Shown in pieces: positions 27,571 through 36,515 of a stretch of 64,000 nt of DNA (position 1 is the stretch's first letter; every line of letters begins with the position of its first letter). The position numbers and the translations under genes were made by a program. The notes under the pieces were generated by a model. The model made no database searches, was not told the DNA's origin, and was given only the letters and a program-made list of their open reading frames with translations. Origin of the DNA: JTS-RE37 sp041744575 (lineage in GTDB: Bacteria > Bacteroidota > Bacteroidia > Flavobacteriales > Flavobacteriaceae); assembly GCA_041744575.1 (NCBI GenBank), contig JBGTKP010000031.1:1-64000 (forward strand). The letters are read 5' to 3'.

Positions 27571-27918
27571 ATGTGTTTCACATGCCTGTTTAAAAATCGG
27601 TTTGTCTCCTCGTTGCTGGCCTTTATGGTGATTGGCTCCCTGGGGCTGCCTTCCCTGACGGCCTGGACCCATGCTTTTTCAGACCATCAGGAACCAAAAT
27701 GTACGGATAGCACTACCCTGCATATTCATAAAGTAGAAGGGGATTGCGCCTTCGTTAAATTCAAACCTGCTCCTCAGTTTTATTTTACAGTGGCAGCGCC
27801 CCGGATATACTATCCGGAACCTGCCACAAGTCCGATCCGGACAACATACCGCTTTATTCCCACGCTTAAAAGTATCCATTTCCTTCTCAGGGGTCCTCCG
27901 GATCAACCTGTTTCCTGA
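27571..27918 (+). CDS. Small exported His/Cys protein upstream of a TonB receptor
   Basis: 115 aa with an N-terminal signal-like segment (FVSSLLAFMVIGSLGLPSL, cut near LTAWT). The mature part has His-containing and Cys-containing segments (AFSDHQEPKCTD, LHIHKVEGDCAFVKFK) and ends with LRGPPDQP. Proteins of this layout, with a terminal LRGPP, commonly precede metal-type TonB receptors in flavobacteria, as I recall. A periplasmic metal-binding helper is plausible but unproven. It lies 38 bases before the receptor gene. Confidence 0.7.
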   Translation: MCFTCLFKNRFVSSLLAFMVIGSLGLPSLTAWTHAFSDHQEPKCTDSTTLHIHKVEGDCAFVKFKPAPQFYFTVAAPRIYYPEPATSPIRTTYRFIPTLKSIHFLLRGPPDQPVS

Positions 27919-27956
27919 GTTTATTTTTTGGAATGTTTCACTTTTAATACGTACTC

Positions 27957-30194
27957 ATGCGGTTACTAAATATATTATTTGCAGTATTGCCGTGTCTCAT
28001 TGGCACGGCGCAAAATTCAATAAGAGGTACAGTCTATAAGGCTGACGGAAAAACACCTCTTCCTGATGTTTCGGTATATTTACCTCAACTGGAAAAGGGA
28101 GCTGTTACCGACTCCCTGGGCAGATACGCCATTGATCCGCTCCCTTCGGGATCCTTTAAGATCATTGCTTCATACATTGGCTACGGCACGTATTCCGGGA
28201 CTGTCAGAATTGTCTCCGGAATTTCGCAACTTGATATTCTTATGTTCGCTAGTGCGATAGAGATGCAGGAAGTCATTGTCTCTACACCTTTCCACCGATT
28301 GCAAAGAGAGAATGTGATGAAAGTGGAACAGGCCAGTGTGACAGATATGAGAAACAGGGGAGCAATAACTCTTGCCGACGGCATTTCGGGCGTTCCAGGG
28401 GTCTCCAGCCTGTCAACCGGACTGGGGATCGGAAAGCCTGTGATCCGTGGTTTGAGCTCCAACAGGGTTTTGGTGTACGCTCAGGGAATACGGCTGGAAA
28501 ATCAACAATTCGGCGAGGAGCATGGGTTGGGGATCAATGAAGCGGGAATCGAGAGCGTCGAAGTAATCAAAGGACCAGCTTCTCTGTTGTATGGTTCAGA
28601 CGCAATGGGAGGCGTACTCTATTTAAATCCTGAAAAGTTTGCACAAAATCAGCAGACCACGGGTGACGTCAATCTCAATTATTTTTCGAACACCGCGGGA
28701 ATCGGCGCGAACGCGGGGATCAAATCCTCTACCTCCCACTTCAGATATCTCCTGCGCGGTGCTTCAACCACCCATCAGGATTATCATTCGGGTGATGACC
28801 AACGGGTGACCAATTCCCGGTTCAGGGAATACGATCTAAAATCGGGGATTGCCTATCAGGGCACCAAATTTAAAACAGAACTTCGTTATAATTTTAATCA
28901 TTCCAACCTTGGAATTCCTGAGGAGATTGCAGATCAGAATGCCAGTCGTGTCCCCGAACCTCCTTTCCAAAAACTGAACAATCATATCCTCAGTTCTTCT
29001 TCCGATTTGTTTTTGAAGGAATCCAGCCTGAAATGGACTCTCGGTTATATTTTTAATGATCGCAGGGAGTTCGAGATCCCTGAAAATTCAGGAAACGGCA
29101 CACAAACACCTCTTCCATTGCTCGACATGAACCTGTCGACCCTCAGCTATCAGGTTCAGTACCGCTTACCGGAAAACAAGCGACTGGAAACCATCATCGG
29201 CCTTCAGGGAATGAGGCAACAAAATAAAAACGAAGGGGTGGAAGTGCTTATTCCCAACGCGTTGACCAATGATTTTGGAGTGATGGCAACCGCTCACCTG
29301 CATTTTAGTAAAAGTGATCTTCAATTCGGTGCCCGATTTGACCACAGGAACCTATCGGGTGAACCCTATGGCAACTCAGGGGATGCATCTTTTATTGCCG
29401 CAGTTGACCGGAATTTTAACAGTGGAAATGCAGCTGTGGGGTACCGGATTGATTTACATGAAAATATCATTGGAAGGTTGAATTTCGCATCAGGCTTCAG
29501 AGCTCCAAACCTCGCTGAACTGACTTCCAATGGGGTTCATGAAGGGACCAACCGCTATGAAGTCGGCAATCAGGCACTCCAAAATGAACAAAATCTTCAA
29601 AGTGATCTTGCGCTTGAATTTAGCAATGAGCATGTTGAATTTTATGTCAATGGGTTCTACAATCCCATCAGAGATTATATTTTTCCGGAGCCGACCGGTG
29701 AATTTATTGAATCTGCTCCTGTATTTACTTACCGTCAGCAAAACGCCAAACTGTACGGAGGTGAAATCGGAATGCACCTTCATCCCCATCCCATAGACTG
29801 GTTGCACCTGGAAAGCAGTTATGAAATGGTGAGGGGTACCCTAGAAAATGATGCCAACCTCCCTCTGATTCCCGCGAATAACCTTCGGAATACTGCGAGG
29901 ATCGAATTTACGAACCGCCCCGCGCGGTTTTCAAAAAGCTATGCATTTATCACCTTACAGTCTGTATTTAAGCAGCTGAGGGTAAGTAAGTTCGAAACAA
30001 CCACCAATGGATATCAACTTCTGGACTTGGGGTTTGGGGGTTCTTTAAAACTCTTTGAACAGGAAATCGCATTCAGGTTCACTGCAAATAATTTCCTGAA
30101 CAAGACTTATATATCCCATTTGTCACGTCTGAAACCTGACGGCATTCCCAATATTGGAAGGAACATCAGTCTCGGGATCAGCCTTGGCCTTTAG
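27957..30194 (+). CDS. TonB-dependent receptor, probable metal type
   Basis: 745 aa with signal peptide (MRLLNILFAVLPCLIGTA), a carboxypeptidase-regulatory-like domain (IRGTVYKADGKTPLPDVSVY), the plug (DGISGVPGVSSLSTGLGIGK, IRGLSSNRVLVYAQGIR, VEVIKGPASLLYGSDAMGGV), and a barrel. The plug motif FGEEHGLGINEAGIE and the barrel motif VHEGTNRYEVGNQAL are typical of ZnuD/copper-type receptors. The upstream His/Cys protein supports metal uptake. Its 3' end overlaps the convergent sterol desaturase gene by 17 bases. Confidence 0.9.
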   Translation: MRLLNILFAVLPCLIGTAQNSIRGTVYKADGKTPLPDVSVYLPQLEKGAVTDSLGRYAIDPLPSGSFKIIASYIGYGTYSGTVRIVSGISQLDILMFASAIEMQEVIVSTPFHRLQRENVMKVEQASVTDMRNRGAITLADGISGVPGVSSLSTGLGIGKPVIRGLSSNRVLVYAQGIRLENQQFGEEHGLGINEAGIESVEVIKGPASLLYGSDAMGGVLYLNPEKFAQNQQTTGDVNLNYFSNTAGIGANAGIKSSTSHFRYLLRGASTTHQDYHSGDDQRVTNSRFREYDLKSGIAYQGTKFKTELRYNFNHSNLGIPEEIADQNASRVPEPPFQKLNNHILSSSSDLFLKESSLKWTLGYIFNDRREFEIPENSGNGTQTPLPLLDMNLSTLSYQVQYRLPENKRLETIIGLQGMRQQNKNEGVEVLIPNALTNDFGVMATAHLHFSKSDLQFGARFDHRNLSGEPYGNSGDASFIAAVDRNFNSGNAAVGYRIDLHENIIGRLNFASGFRAPNLAELTSNGVHEGTNRYEVGNQALQNEQNLQSDLALEFSNEHVEFYVNGFYNPIRDYIFPEPTGEFIESAPVFTYRQQNAKLYGGEIGMHLHPHPIDWLHLESSYEMVRGTLENDANLPLIPANNLRNTARIEFTNRPARFSKSYAFITLQSVFKQLRVSKFETTTNGYQLLDLGFGGSLKLFEQEIAFRFTANNFLNKTYISHLSRLKPDGIPNIGRNISLGISLGL

Positions 30195-31080
30195 CTTTTG
30201 TTTTGCCTTTTTTGGGGAAACGGAAGCCGTAAAGGAACTGACCCGTAAAACTGGCAGGCACTGCGATATCCCCGGGGAAACCAAGGCGGATCATTCCGCC
30301 CGACTCGGGGATATAATTTTTCCTGAAGATATAATCCCAGATACTCAGGCTGATACCGAAATTCACCCCATAACGTCCTTCAGGTAAGTCGTAGGCATGA
30401 TGATAAAGATGCATCACCGGATTGTTAAATAAATACTTTAAAGGACCATATGTAAATTTCAGATTGGCATGATTTAAATGACCAATCGTTATTGCCATAA
30501 AATGTACTATATAAGCCTGTTCAGGCTCAAACCCACCAAGGATCATGACGCCCAGGGTTTTGAGGGGCTTGTAAAGAATATTCTCCATCCAGTGATAGTG
30601 AAAATGTGCAGCAAAACCCATTTCCGTGACGCTGTGGTGTACCTTATGAAATTGCCAGAGCCAGGTATATTTATGAAGTAATATATGTGTCAACCATTGA
30701 AAGAAGTCGAGAAGGACAAAAAAAATGATGAGTTGTGTCCACATGGGGAGGGAATCAAGTGAAAGAACCGAAAGGCCTTTGGCTGTAAATCCGGCATTCT
30801 TAAGTCCGACTTCCATCAATTTATAGCAGCCACTGATGGCAATGGTGAAGATGAAGAAATTGAAATAGATATAAAAGAGGTCCAGCCAGAAGTCTTTTCT
30901 AAAAACAGGTTGGGTCTTTCGCCACGGGAAAGTGATTTCCAGTATCCACACGACAAGGGAAATCAGGAACAATCCCCAAAAGTAGTTGAGGTACCAGGGC
31001 ACTTGAAATATTACAGACTTCCACAGCCAGTTCGAATTTGACTGCATGGCTGATAAAAAGGCATCGGAATATTCACCCAT
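30178..31080 (-). CDS. Sterol desaturase / fatty acid hydroxylase family protein (copy 2)
   Basis: 300 aa membrane di-iron enzyme. Histidine clusters are THILLHKY near residue 132, FHKVHHSVTEMGFAAHFHYH near 144-163, and MHLYHHAYDLPEGRYG near 223. Hydrophobic helices precede and separate them (LNYFWGLFLISLVVWIL, IIFFVLLDFFQWL). It is shorter than and only distantly similar to the copy at 11831, so the two probably act on different lipids. It converges with the TonB receptor gene. Confidence 0.9.
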   Translation of the reverse strand: MGEYSDAFLSAMQSNSNWLWKSVIFQVPWYLNYFWGLFLISLVVWILEITFPWRKTQPVFRKDFWLDLFYIYFNFFIFTIAISGCYKLMEVGLKNAGFTAKGLSVLSLDSLPMWTQLIIFFVLLDFFQWLTHILLHKYTWLWQFHKVHHSVTEMGFAAHFHYHWMENILYKPLKTLGVMILGGFEPEQAYIVHFMAITIGHLNHANLKFTYGPLKYLFNNPVMHLYHHAYDLPEGRYGVNFGISLSIWDYIFRKNYIPESGGMIRLGFPGDIAVPASFTGQFLYGFRFPKKGKTKAKGQG

Positions 31081-31267
31081 AATATATCCAGTTTTCCCAT
31101 TTACAATTGTAATTTGAAGATATCGAAGAAGTAAAGATATGGATAGGTTCGGATTTTAATAGGTCGTGAAGGATTTAAAAAACTGACACCCCGTTCAGGG
31201 ATTGACAATTAGTTCTTTGGGCTTTGTGTAATGTTTCTGTATGCTTCATTTTACACTATTTGCCAGA

Positions 31268-31915
31268 ATCGGCTGGGAAGATAGGATGTAATTCCGTGTA
31301 TTTCCTAACACACCACCGTACGTTCGGTTCTCGTATTCGGGGGTTCCCTGCACAGAGACATAGTGCAGGTGCGGATGTTGTTCACGGTTGTTTAATCCGG
31401 TAAAGTTTGTTCTTGCCCATATTCCGGTTTCCATCCCAATCTATTTTGCTGAGGACGCTTTTTTTGAGTATCTGAACGCAATTTCTTAAAGGGAACATTC
31501 ATTAAGTGTCACATCTTAAAGTTCGGCCCTTTTTCAATACTGTGGTATATCGAATACAATAGCCTCCCTCGACTTACTTCCTACGGCAATTGTTATCCAT
31601 GTTTCGCACTCCCTTTACAAATTTCCGTTAGATCTCCCATGGTAAGGCATAAAACTTTCATTTTATGTGCCAGGACCATTTACAACCCTGCCACGTATAA
31701 TTTTTGGACTTCGTTTTATTTGGGAAAATCATACAAGTTGCCTATACCTGATGGGATTCGAGTGCCTCAGGCCGGAACTTTACTTCCGGCTTCCTTCATC
31801 CCGATAGCTATTGGGGACACCGCGAGATGGACACCCTTGCCTTATGCTATTGGCAGGTAAATAGACCACCCATAAGGGACTTCCACCCTCTGTTTATCTG
31901 CCATGCACGGCACAC
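31268..31915 (-). mobile_element. ORF-less group II intron, IIC-like (compact or decayed)
   Basis: On the minus strand, RNA from 31915 starts GUGUGCCGUGCAUGGCA, the group II 5' consensus, followed by GGGUGGAAGUCCC and AGCCGGAAGUAAAGUUCCGGC of domain I. Near the other end (about 31309-31347) is a domain V-like hairpin, GAACCCCCGAAUACG...CGUACGGUGGUGUG, then a domain VI-like stem and a 3' end near CAGCCGAU (31268, approximate). Only about 300 bases separate the domain I and V parts, so the reverse transcriptase/maturase gene is missing. The 5' end is 8 bases after a terminator stem, the typical insertion point of group IIC introns. Domain V has apparent stem mismatches (C-U and A-A), suggesting decay. 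Open frames here are not genes. Confidence 0.72.
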
Positions 31916-31917
31916 AT

Positions 31918-31951
31918 AAAAAAACACCATGGAGGGAAAATTCCATGGTGT
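31918..31951 (-). terminator. Rho-independent terminator of the ferritin-like operon
   Basis: Read on the minus strand: a perfect 10-bp stem ACACCATGGA / TCCATGGTGT with an 8-nt loop, then TTTTTT. It lies 23 bases past the stop of the gene at 31975 and directly before the group II intron start. Confidence 0.88.
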
Positions 31952-31974
31952 GTCTTTAAGCAAAGTAGATTGAC

Positions 31975-32802
31975 CTACGCCTTTATAAATAAGGCGGCAA
32001 TTGCCAGAACATCCTCTTTGGCCAGAGGTTCATCATAGGCTTCAGTCGAAGCTGCTTCGCCGAACGGACTTCCGTCTCCCAGCGTAGTTACATCGACGCC
32101 ACCCTGTGTCACATTTTCTTCTCCATTATAAACACCTTGTGCTTGCTCTGGGATTCCTTCCCCGCGCTCGTTTAGGGTAATCCAACCCTTTAGTCCGCGC
32201 AATCTGCGTACCTCCGATGCATGTCTTGCTTCCACAGAATGGATCTGGAGGGCTGGAGTCAGGAAATCAGAACCCATCAGGTTGGTAGCCTGACCTTTAT
32301 AGGCCCTTACGCCGGTATCTTCGAAGGCCTGAGAAAGCGCAAGGAACTGGGCATAAGCAATGTCTTTCCCTATTCCACCCAGGTTGAAGGGATCAAAAAG
32401 TCCACCGGCTGTAAAATCAAATTCCGGCTTAGTGACAGGCTCTACCCCGGCACCTTCAAGTCCTGAAATAAGAAAATCGACGTGTGCCTTTTCGTGCTTG
32501 GAGATTTGCATATAAACAGTCTCGGCCCTGCCCTCTGGAATAATGTCACAATCCAGCCCGGTTCGATAGAACTCATCTTCCAGATATTCCAAAGTAAGGG
32601 CAAACTGCAGGGCTCCGACAGGGTCGTTTTGCATAGCCGCGGCGTATGCCGCTTTAGGTTTCAGGGCAAGACCAAGTGGGACAACAGCCATAGCCGCTTT
32701 TTTACCCAACGATCCCATGGTGCTAAATGCCTGTCTTCTCGATGACTTATTCGCCAGGAAGTTGTCCGTGGTAAATGCATCCAAAAATTGTATAATATTC
32801 AT
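31975..32802 (-). CDS. Tat-exported ferritin-like protein
   Basis: 275 aa. Residues 20-60 look like a Tat signal (SSRRQAFSTMGS, then a hydrophobic run ending KAAYAAA). Residues 60-210 form a Ferritin_2-type four-helix bundle: ALTLEYLEDEFYRTGL, ISKHEKAHVDFLIS, SQAFEDTGVRAYKGQ, HSVEARHASEVRRLRG, with Glu and ExxH residues placed for a di-iron site. The C-terminal 60 residues are an acidic/glycine tail. It follows the second ferritin-like gene by 26 bases and ends at a strong terminator. Role in iron or oxidative stress is inferred from the fold only. Confidence 0.85.
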   Translation of the reverse strand: MNIIQFLDAFTTDNFLANKSSRRQAFSTMGSLGKKAAMAVVPLGLALKPKAAYAAAMQNDPVGALQFALTLEYLEDEFYRTGLDCDIIPEGRAETVYMQISKHEKAHVDFLISGLEGAGVEPVTKPEFDFTAGGLFDPFNLGGIGKDIAYAQFLALSQAFEDTGVRAYKGQATNLMGSDFLTPALQIHSVEARHASEVRRLRGLKGWITLNERGEGIPEQAQGVYNGEENVTQGGVDVTTLGDGSPFGEAASTEAYDEPLAKEDVLAIAALFIKA

Positions 32803-32828
32803 AACAGTAATATTTTATTTGATTAGAA

Positions 32829-33596
32829 TTATGGTAAAAAGTTAGCGGTAAAAGGGGTCTGAATATAACCAAGGCCTGATACAGCATTAAGGATTACAGA
32901 AGGGTCCAGTGCCTGGTCAAGTCCTGTATCTGTGGTAACCACGTCGTCCCCCGCAAAGTCAGCAGATCCTGGATTGATCAGTGTCCGTATGGCAGCCGCA
33001 TGTCTGGCTTCAACTGAGACGATTTTTCCGGCAAGCAGAAGGTAATCAGGATTCATAAGTAGCCTTCCTGCACCGTTATAGGCTGCTACGCCGGTATCCT
33101 CGAGCGTTTTGGCTACGCCAAGGATTTGGTCCCTGTTAGTGAAGTCAAGGTCTCCATAATCAAATTCCAACGTTGGTAAAATAAGATCGGTATCTCCGGC
33201 AACCGCCGCCGTAATAGCCGCTTTAAAAAATTCCCTGTGATTCACTTCATGGTTATAGAGATCCATTAATACCGACATTTCTTCATCTGAAATATTGACG
33301 TAGAAGGAATTAACGACCTTGGTGTAGAAATCCGCTTCAAGCTGCTCCAGGGCATAGGCGTAATTTAGTACCCCCAAATCCCCTTCCCCAAGATCAAAGA
33401 CCGGATCTCCATCGGTATCTGGGTTGGGCGTAGGGTTCTCACTGTCCGGCATTCTAACCGCATCATCTTTGGAACACGCGTACAACAATCCCGATCCGAT
33501 GACTGCCATTCCGCTTAGCTTTAAAAACTGCCTGCGCGGGCTGCCAACAATTAATTTGGGCTTAATGACCTTTACTACATTTCTTTTCATAATCAT
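32829..33596 (-). CDS. Tat-exported ferritin-like lipoprotein
   Basis: 255 aa from ATG 33596; a TTG nine codons upstream and an ATG two codons downstream are alternative starts. The signal PRRQFLKLSGMAVIGSGLLY at residues 19-38 has a twin arginine and ends in a lipobox-like YAC (Cys41). A Ser/Pro/Asp-rich linker leads to a Ferritin_2-like bundle: YALEQLEADFYTKVV, LYNHEVNHREFFKAA, AKTLEDTGVAAYNGAG, VSVEARHAAAIRTL, with the same Glu/His pattern as its neighbour. The two are diverged tandem paralogues in one operon, possibly acting together in the envelope. Confidence 0.85.
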   Translation of the reverse strand: MIMKRNVVKVIKPKLIVGSPRRQFLKLSGMAVIGSGLLYACSKDDAVRMPDSENPTPNPDTDGDPVFDLGEGDLGVLNYAYALEQLEADFYTKVVNSFYVNISDEEMSVLMDLYNHEVNHREFFKAAITAAVAGDTDLILPTLEFDYGDLDFTNRDQILGVAKTLEDTGVAAYNGAGRLLMNPDYLLLAGKIVSVEARHAAAIRTLINPGSADFAGDDVVTTDTGLDQALDPSVILNAVSGLGYIQTPFTANFLP

Positions 33597-33862
33597 TGTT
33601 TTTAGTAATATATAGTTGAACAATTTCAGCAGGTATTCTCAGGACCCGCTGAGGCAATAAAATATTAATGGCTGGGGAGAAAATGCAGTGTGGTTGTTAA
33701 CGGTAGTGAAAATAATTGAAAAAGTTAGGCAAGGCAATAAGGGATGAGTCAAATTTAAACCCAATGAATTCAAAAATTAACTCATTTTATTTTAGAAGGA
33801 AAAATGAAAGACCATTCTGACATTCATGGATATAGTTCCCTTTCATTAATGAAACAACGAGC

Positions 33863-34204
33863 CTAATGACCCTGTCTTTTGTCATTTGTTTCGCTCTGCC
33901 CATCTCTGATGAAGTAAGTATACATCCACATGATGGTAAAGGATGGAATTACATCTAACCCGGGGACAAGCTCTTCCACAAAGGCGAGTACCCCCGCCAC
34001 TTTCCCGGCCGAGCCCTTGTACATCCTGGTCATCAGCCAGCCGGCTACGGGGGCCCAGATGATATCCGTAAATTCTCCGAAACCGGGGATGAGAAAAGAG
34101 GCCATTCCCACTGCATCCAGAACCAATCCAGTCAAGAGCAACCGGTATTTGGGTTGCGTGGAGGAAAGCCATATCTTATTTGAAGATGGTGGACTGCCTT
34201 TCAT
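33863..34204 (-). CDS. DUF4112 family protein
   Basis: 113 aa with two hydrophobic stretches. The DUF4112 core GLVLDAVGMASFLIPGFGEFTDIIWAPV is visible near residues 26-53 and VEELVPGLDVIPSFTIMWMYTY near 75-96. Function unknown; likely membrane-associated. Its ATG overlaps the folE stop by 4 bases (atga), so translation is probably coupled to folE. Confidence 0.85.
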   Translation of the reverse strand: MKGSPPSSNKIWLSSTQPKYRLLLTGLVLDAVGMASFLIPGFGEFTDIIWAPVAGWLMTRMYKGSAGKVAGVLAFVEELVPGLDVIPSFTIMWMYTYFIRDGQSETNDKRQGH

Positions 34205-34800
34205 GAAAGATTGGAACTGATAAGTTTGAGGAATTCATTCCGGGTTTCCTGTTTTTCGAACTGACCCCGGAAACCTGAGGTGGTGGTCACAGAGTTTTGT
34301 TTCTGCACCCCCCGCATCATCATACACATATGAGCAGCTTCAATAACGACAGCCACTCCCTTTGGTTTTAAAGTATCATTGATACATTCCAGGATGTCGT
34401 GGGTCAACCTTTCCTGAACCTGCAGGCGCCTGGCAAATACATCGACTACCCTCGGGATCTTGCTCAGGCCCACTATATGCCCGTCCGGAATATAAGCGAC
34501 GTGTGCTTTCCCGAAAAAAGGGAGCATATGATGTTCACACAAAGAATAGAGTTCTATGTCCTTTATGATGACCATGTCATCATAGGACTCCGTAAACATG
34601 GCTTTTTTAAGTATCTTGACCGCATCCTGCTTATATCCCTGCGTCAGGAACAGCATGGCTTTGGCTGCCCTTTCGGGGGTCTTTTGGAGGCCCTCTCTGT
34701 GAACATCTTCCCCAAGTTCTCCGATTATTTTCGAAAACCGCTCCTTTACTTCATTCGTAATTTGAATATTATACTCTTCGAGATTTTTATAGGGTGCCAT
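34201..34800 (-). CDS. folE: GTP cyclohydrolase I
   Basis: Converts GTP to dihydroneopterin triphosphate, first step of folate/tetrahydropterin synthesis; homodecamer, cytosolic. 199 aa, standard. Zinc ligands and active site: SLCEHHMLPFFGKAHVAYIP near residues 86-105 (Cys and His), VGLSKIPRVVDVFARR next, and the third ligand in AHMCMMMRGV near 157. Downstream coupling to a DUF4112 gene is the only operon partner seen. Confidence 0.96.
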   Translation of the reverse strand: MAPYKNLEEYNIQITNEVKERFSKIIGELGEDVHREGLQKTPERAAKAMLFLTQGYKQDAVKILKKAMFTESYDDMVIIKDIELYSLCEHHMLPFFGKAHVAYIPDGHIVGLSKIPRVVDVFARRLQVQERLTHDILECINDTLKPKGVAVVIEAAHMCMMMRGVQKQNSVTTTSGFRGQFEKQETRNEFLKLISSNLS

Positions 34801-34985
34801 GTACTATCACAATTGAATTAGAAACAATTCATCTAAAGTATTATAAATATAGAACATTGCCGTTTCTAAATTCGGATTAGCCAGGACAGGTATTATTTTC
34901 GGACCCCGAAGCATTCCAGTCCTATCCCCAACTTTTTTGGGGGATCTCATTGGTATGTATACTTTCATATGTATTTTAGCCCCCG

Positions 34986-35648
34986 ATGATCCTAGCTCGA
35001 AATATTCAGAAAAATTACGGCAGTATTCAGGTCTTAAAAGGAGTGGGTCTGGAAATTCAAAAAGGGGAAGTCGTGGCCATTGTGGGACCCTCCGGTGCCG
35101 GGAAGACCACGCTCCTGCAAATTGTAGGCACACTTGACGTGCCTTCGAACAAAAGCGATAGCGAATTAATTATTAAAGATATTGATATCAATGATCTGAA
35201 AGACAAATCGTTGGCAAAATTTAGAAATGAACATATTGGTTTTATCTTTCAATTTCATCAGTTATTGCCCGAGTTTACGGCCCTTGAAAACATATGTATT
35301 CCCGCCTATATAAAAAAAACCCCGAGGGAGGAAGCGGAGCAACGAGGCATGGAATTACTCCGGTTTCTCGGACTCAAAAACAGGGCACATCACAAACCAG
35401 GACAGTTGTCAGGGGGAGAACAGCAGCGGGTGGCAGTCGCACGTGCGCTTATAAACAGCCCTGCTGTCATCCTTGCGGACGAACCAAGCGGGAACCTGGA
35501 TTCAGAGAGTGCAGATAATTTACACCGATTATTTTTTGAATTGCGGGATACCTTTGGGCAGACGCTTGTCATTGTTACTCACAATGAAGAATTGGCTGAT
35601 ATGGCAGATCGAAAACTGACGATGGTGGATGGTCAAATACAGCAGTAA
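34986..35648 (+). CDS. ABC transporter ATPase, LolD/MacB type
   Basis: 220 aa nucleotide-binding subunit. Walker A GPSGAGKTTLL near residue 36, Q-loop FIFQFHQLLPEFT near 88, signature LSGGEQQRVAVARAL near 138, and Walker B VILADEPSGNLD near 160. The FQFHxLLPEFTALEN wording and short length are typical of LolD, which drives lipoprotein release with LolC/E. No permease gene is adjacent, so the membrane partner is encoded elsewhere; a MacB-type exporter remains possible. Confidence 0.9.
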   Translation: MILARNIQKNYGSIQVLKGVGLEIQKGEVVAIVGPSGAGKTTLLQIVGTLDVPSNKSDSELIIKDIDINDLKDKSLAKFRNEHIGFIFQFHQLLPEFTALENICIPAYIKKTPREEAEQRGMELLRFLGLKNRAHHKPGQLSGGEQQRVAVARALINSPAVILADEPSGNLDSESADNLHRLFFELRDTFGQTLVIVTHNEELADMADRKLTMVDGQIQQ

Positions 35649-35750
35649 ACATTTCCGCTAAGATTTGCTTGCAACCCAGTCTCTGGTCAATATAGTACAA
35701 TGAACCGAGGCGGTTTTAAATATACCGTCTTTTTACTTATTGAGAGAAGG

Positions 35751-36515
35751 ATGAAAAGTGAGGAGCTCAGGGATTTTTTAGACGCCAAGGTTGAGCAGTA
35801 CAATACCCGTGAATTCTTGGAGACTGATCCTGTCAGCATCCCACATAGGTTCCAGCGCAGGGAGGATATTGAGATCAGCGGTTTTCTTACTGCCACCATC
35901 TCCTGGGGCAATCGGAAAAGTATCATCAGGAGCGCCTCTCTCATGATGAAAATGATGGATGATGCTCCCTATGAGTTTCTGATGGGCCACAAAAAAAGGG
36001 ATCTTAGCGCGTTGAGTAAGTTTGTTCACCGGACCTTTAATGGAACTGACCTGACAGGTTTTATCAGGGGGCTGCAACATATTTATCAGGAATATGGCGG
36101 ACCCGAGGCGATTTTTTCCCAAAATGCCACACCTGAATCCCTGCAGCCGGCAATTACCACTTTTAAACAGGCTTTTTTTGAAGCTAGTCATGACGCCCGA
36201 ACCCGCAAACACCTCGCAGATCCTGAAAGGGGTTCAGCGGCAAAGAGGATAAATATGTATCTTAGATGGATGATTCGAAAGGATGTCAAAGGCGTCGATT
36301 TTGGATTGTGGGACCATATCTCCCCCGGGATCCTATCCTGCCCACTGGATGTACATTCTGCTACGGTCGCCCGAAAACTCGGGCTGCTACGGCGCCGTCA
36401 AAATGATGCCAGAGCAGTTGCCGAGTTGGATAAAGCCCTGCGCAGATTCGATGCTGATGACCCGGTTAGATATGATTACGCACTTTTCGGACTCGGTGTG
36501 TTTGAAAAGTTCTAA
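35751..36515 (+). CDS. TIGR02757 family protein
   Basis: About 254 aa from the ATG at 35751; an in-frame ATG at 35700 would add 17 residues that look unlike the family start. Recognised as TIGR02757 by LDAKVEQYNTREFLETDPVS, PHRFQRREDIEISGFLTATI, the helix-hairpin-helix-like middle, and KRINMYLRWMIRKDVKGVD near the C-terminus. The wording of the last part (RxNxYLRWMxR) is close to that in DNA glycosylase-like proteins, but catalytic function is unknown. It converges with the di-heme peroxidase gene (4-base overlap). Confidence 0.87.
   Translation: MKSEELRDFLDAKVEQYNTREFLETDPVSIPHRFQRREDIEISGFLTATISWGNRKSIIRSASLMMKMMDDAPYEFLMGHKKRDLSALSKFVHRTFNGTDLTGFIRGLQHIYQEYGGPEAIFSQNATPESLQPAITTFKQAFFEASHDARTRKHLADPERGSAAKRINMYLRWMIRKDVKGVDFGLWDHISPGILSCPLDVHSATVARKLGLLRRRQNDARAVAELDKALRRFDADDPVRYDYALFGLGVFEKF

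Noticed and set aside
31246..31434. 62-codon minus-strand open frame containing TPEYENRTYGGV
   Set aside because: It reads through the domain V/VI part of the intron RNA; not a protein gene.
31639..31860. 73-codon plus-strand open frame (ends LPYAIGR)
   Set aside because: It lies antisense within the group II intron domain I region; similar fake frames recur in such introns.
33597..33623. TTG start giving a longer ferritin-like protein
   Set aside because: ATG at 33596 is closer to the twin-arginine signal and TTG adds residues unlike a signal n-region.
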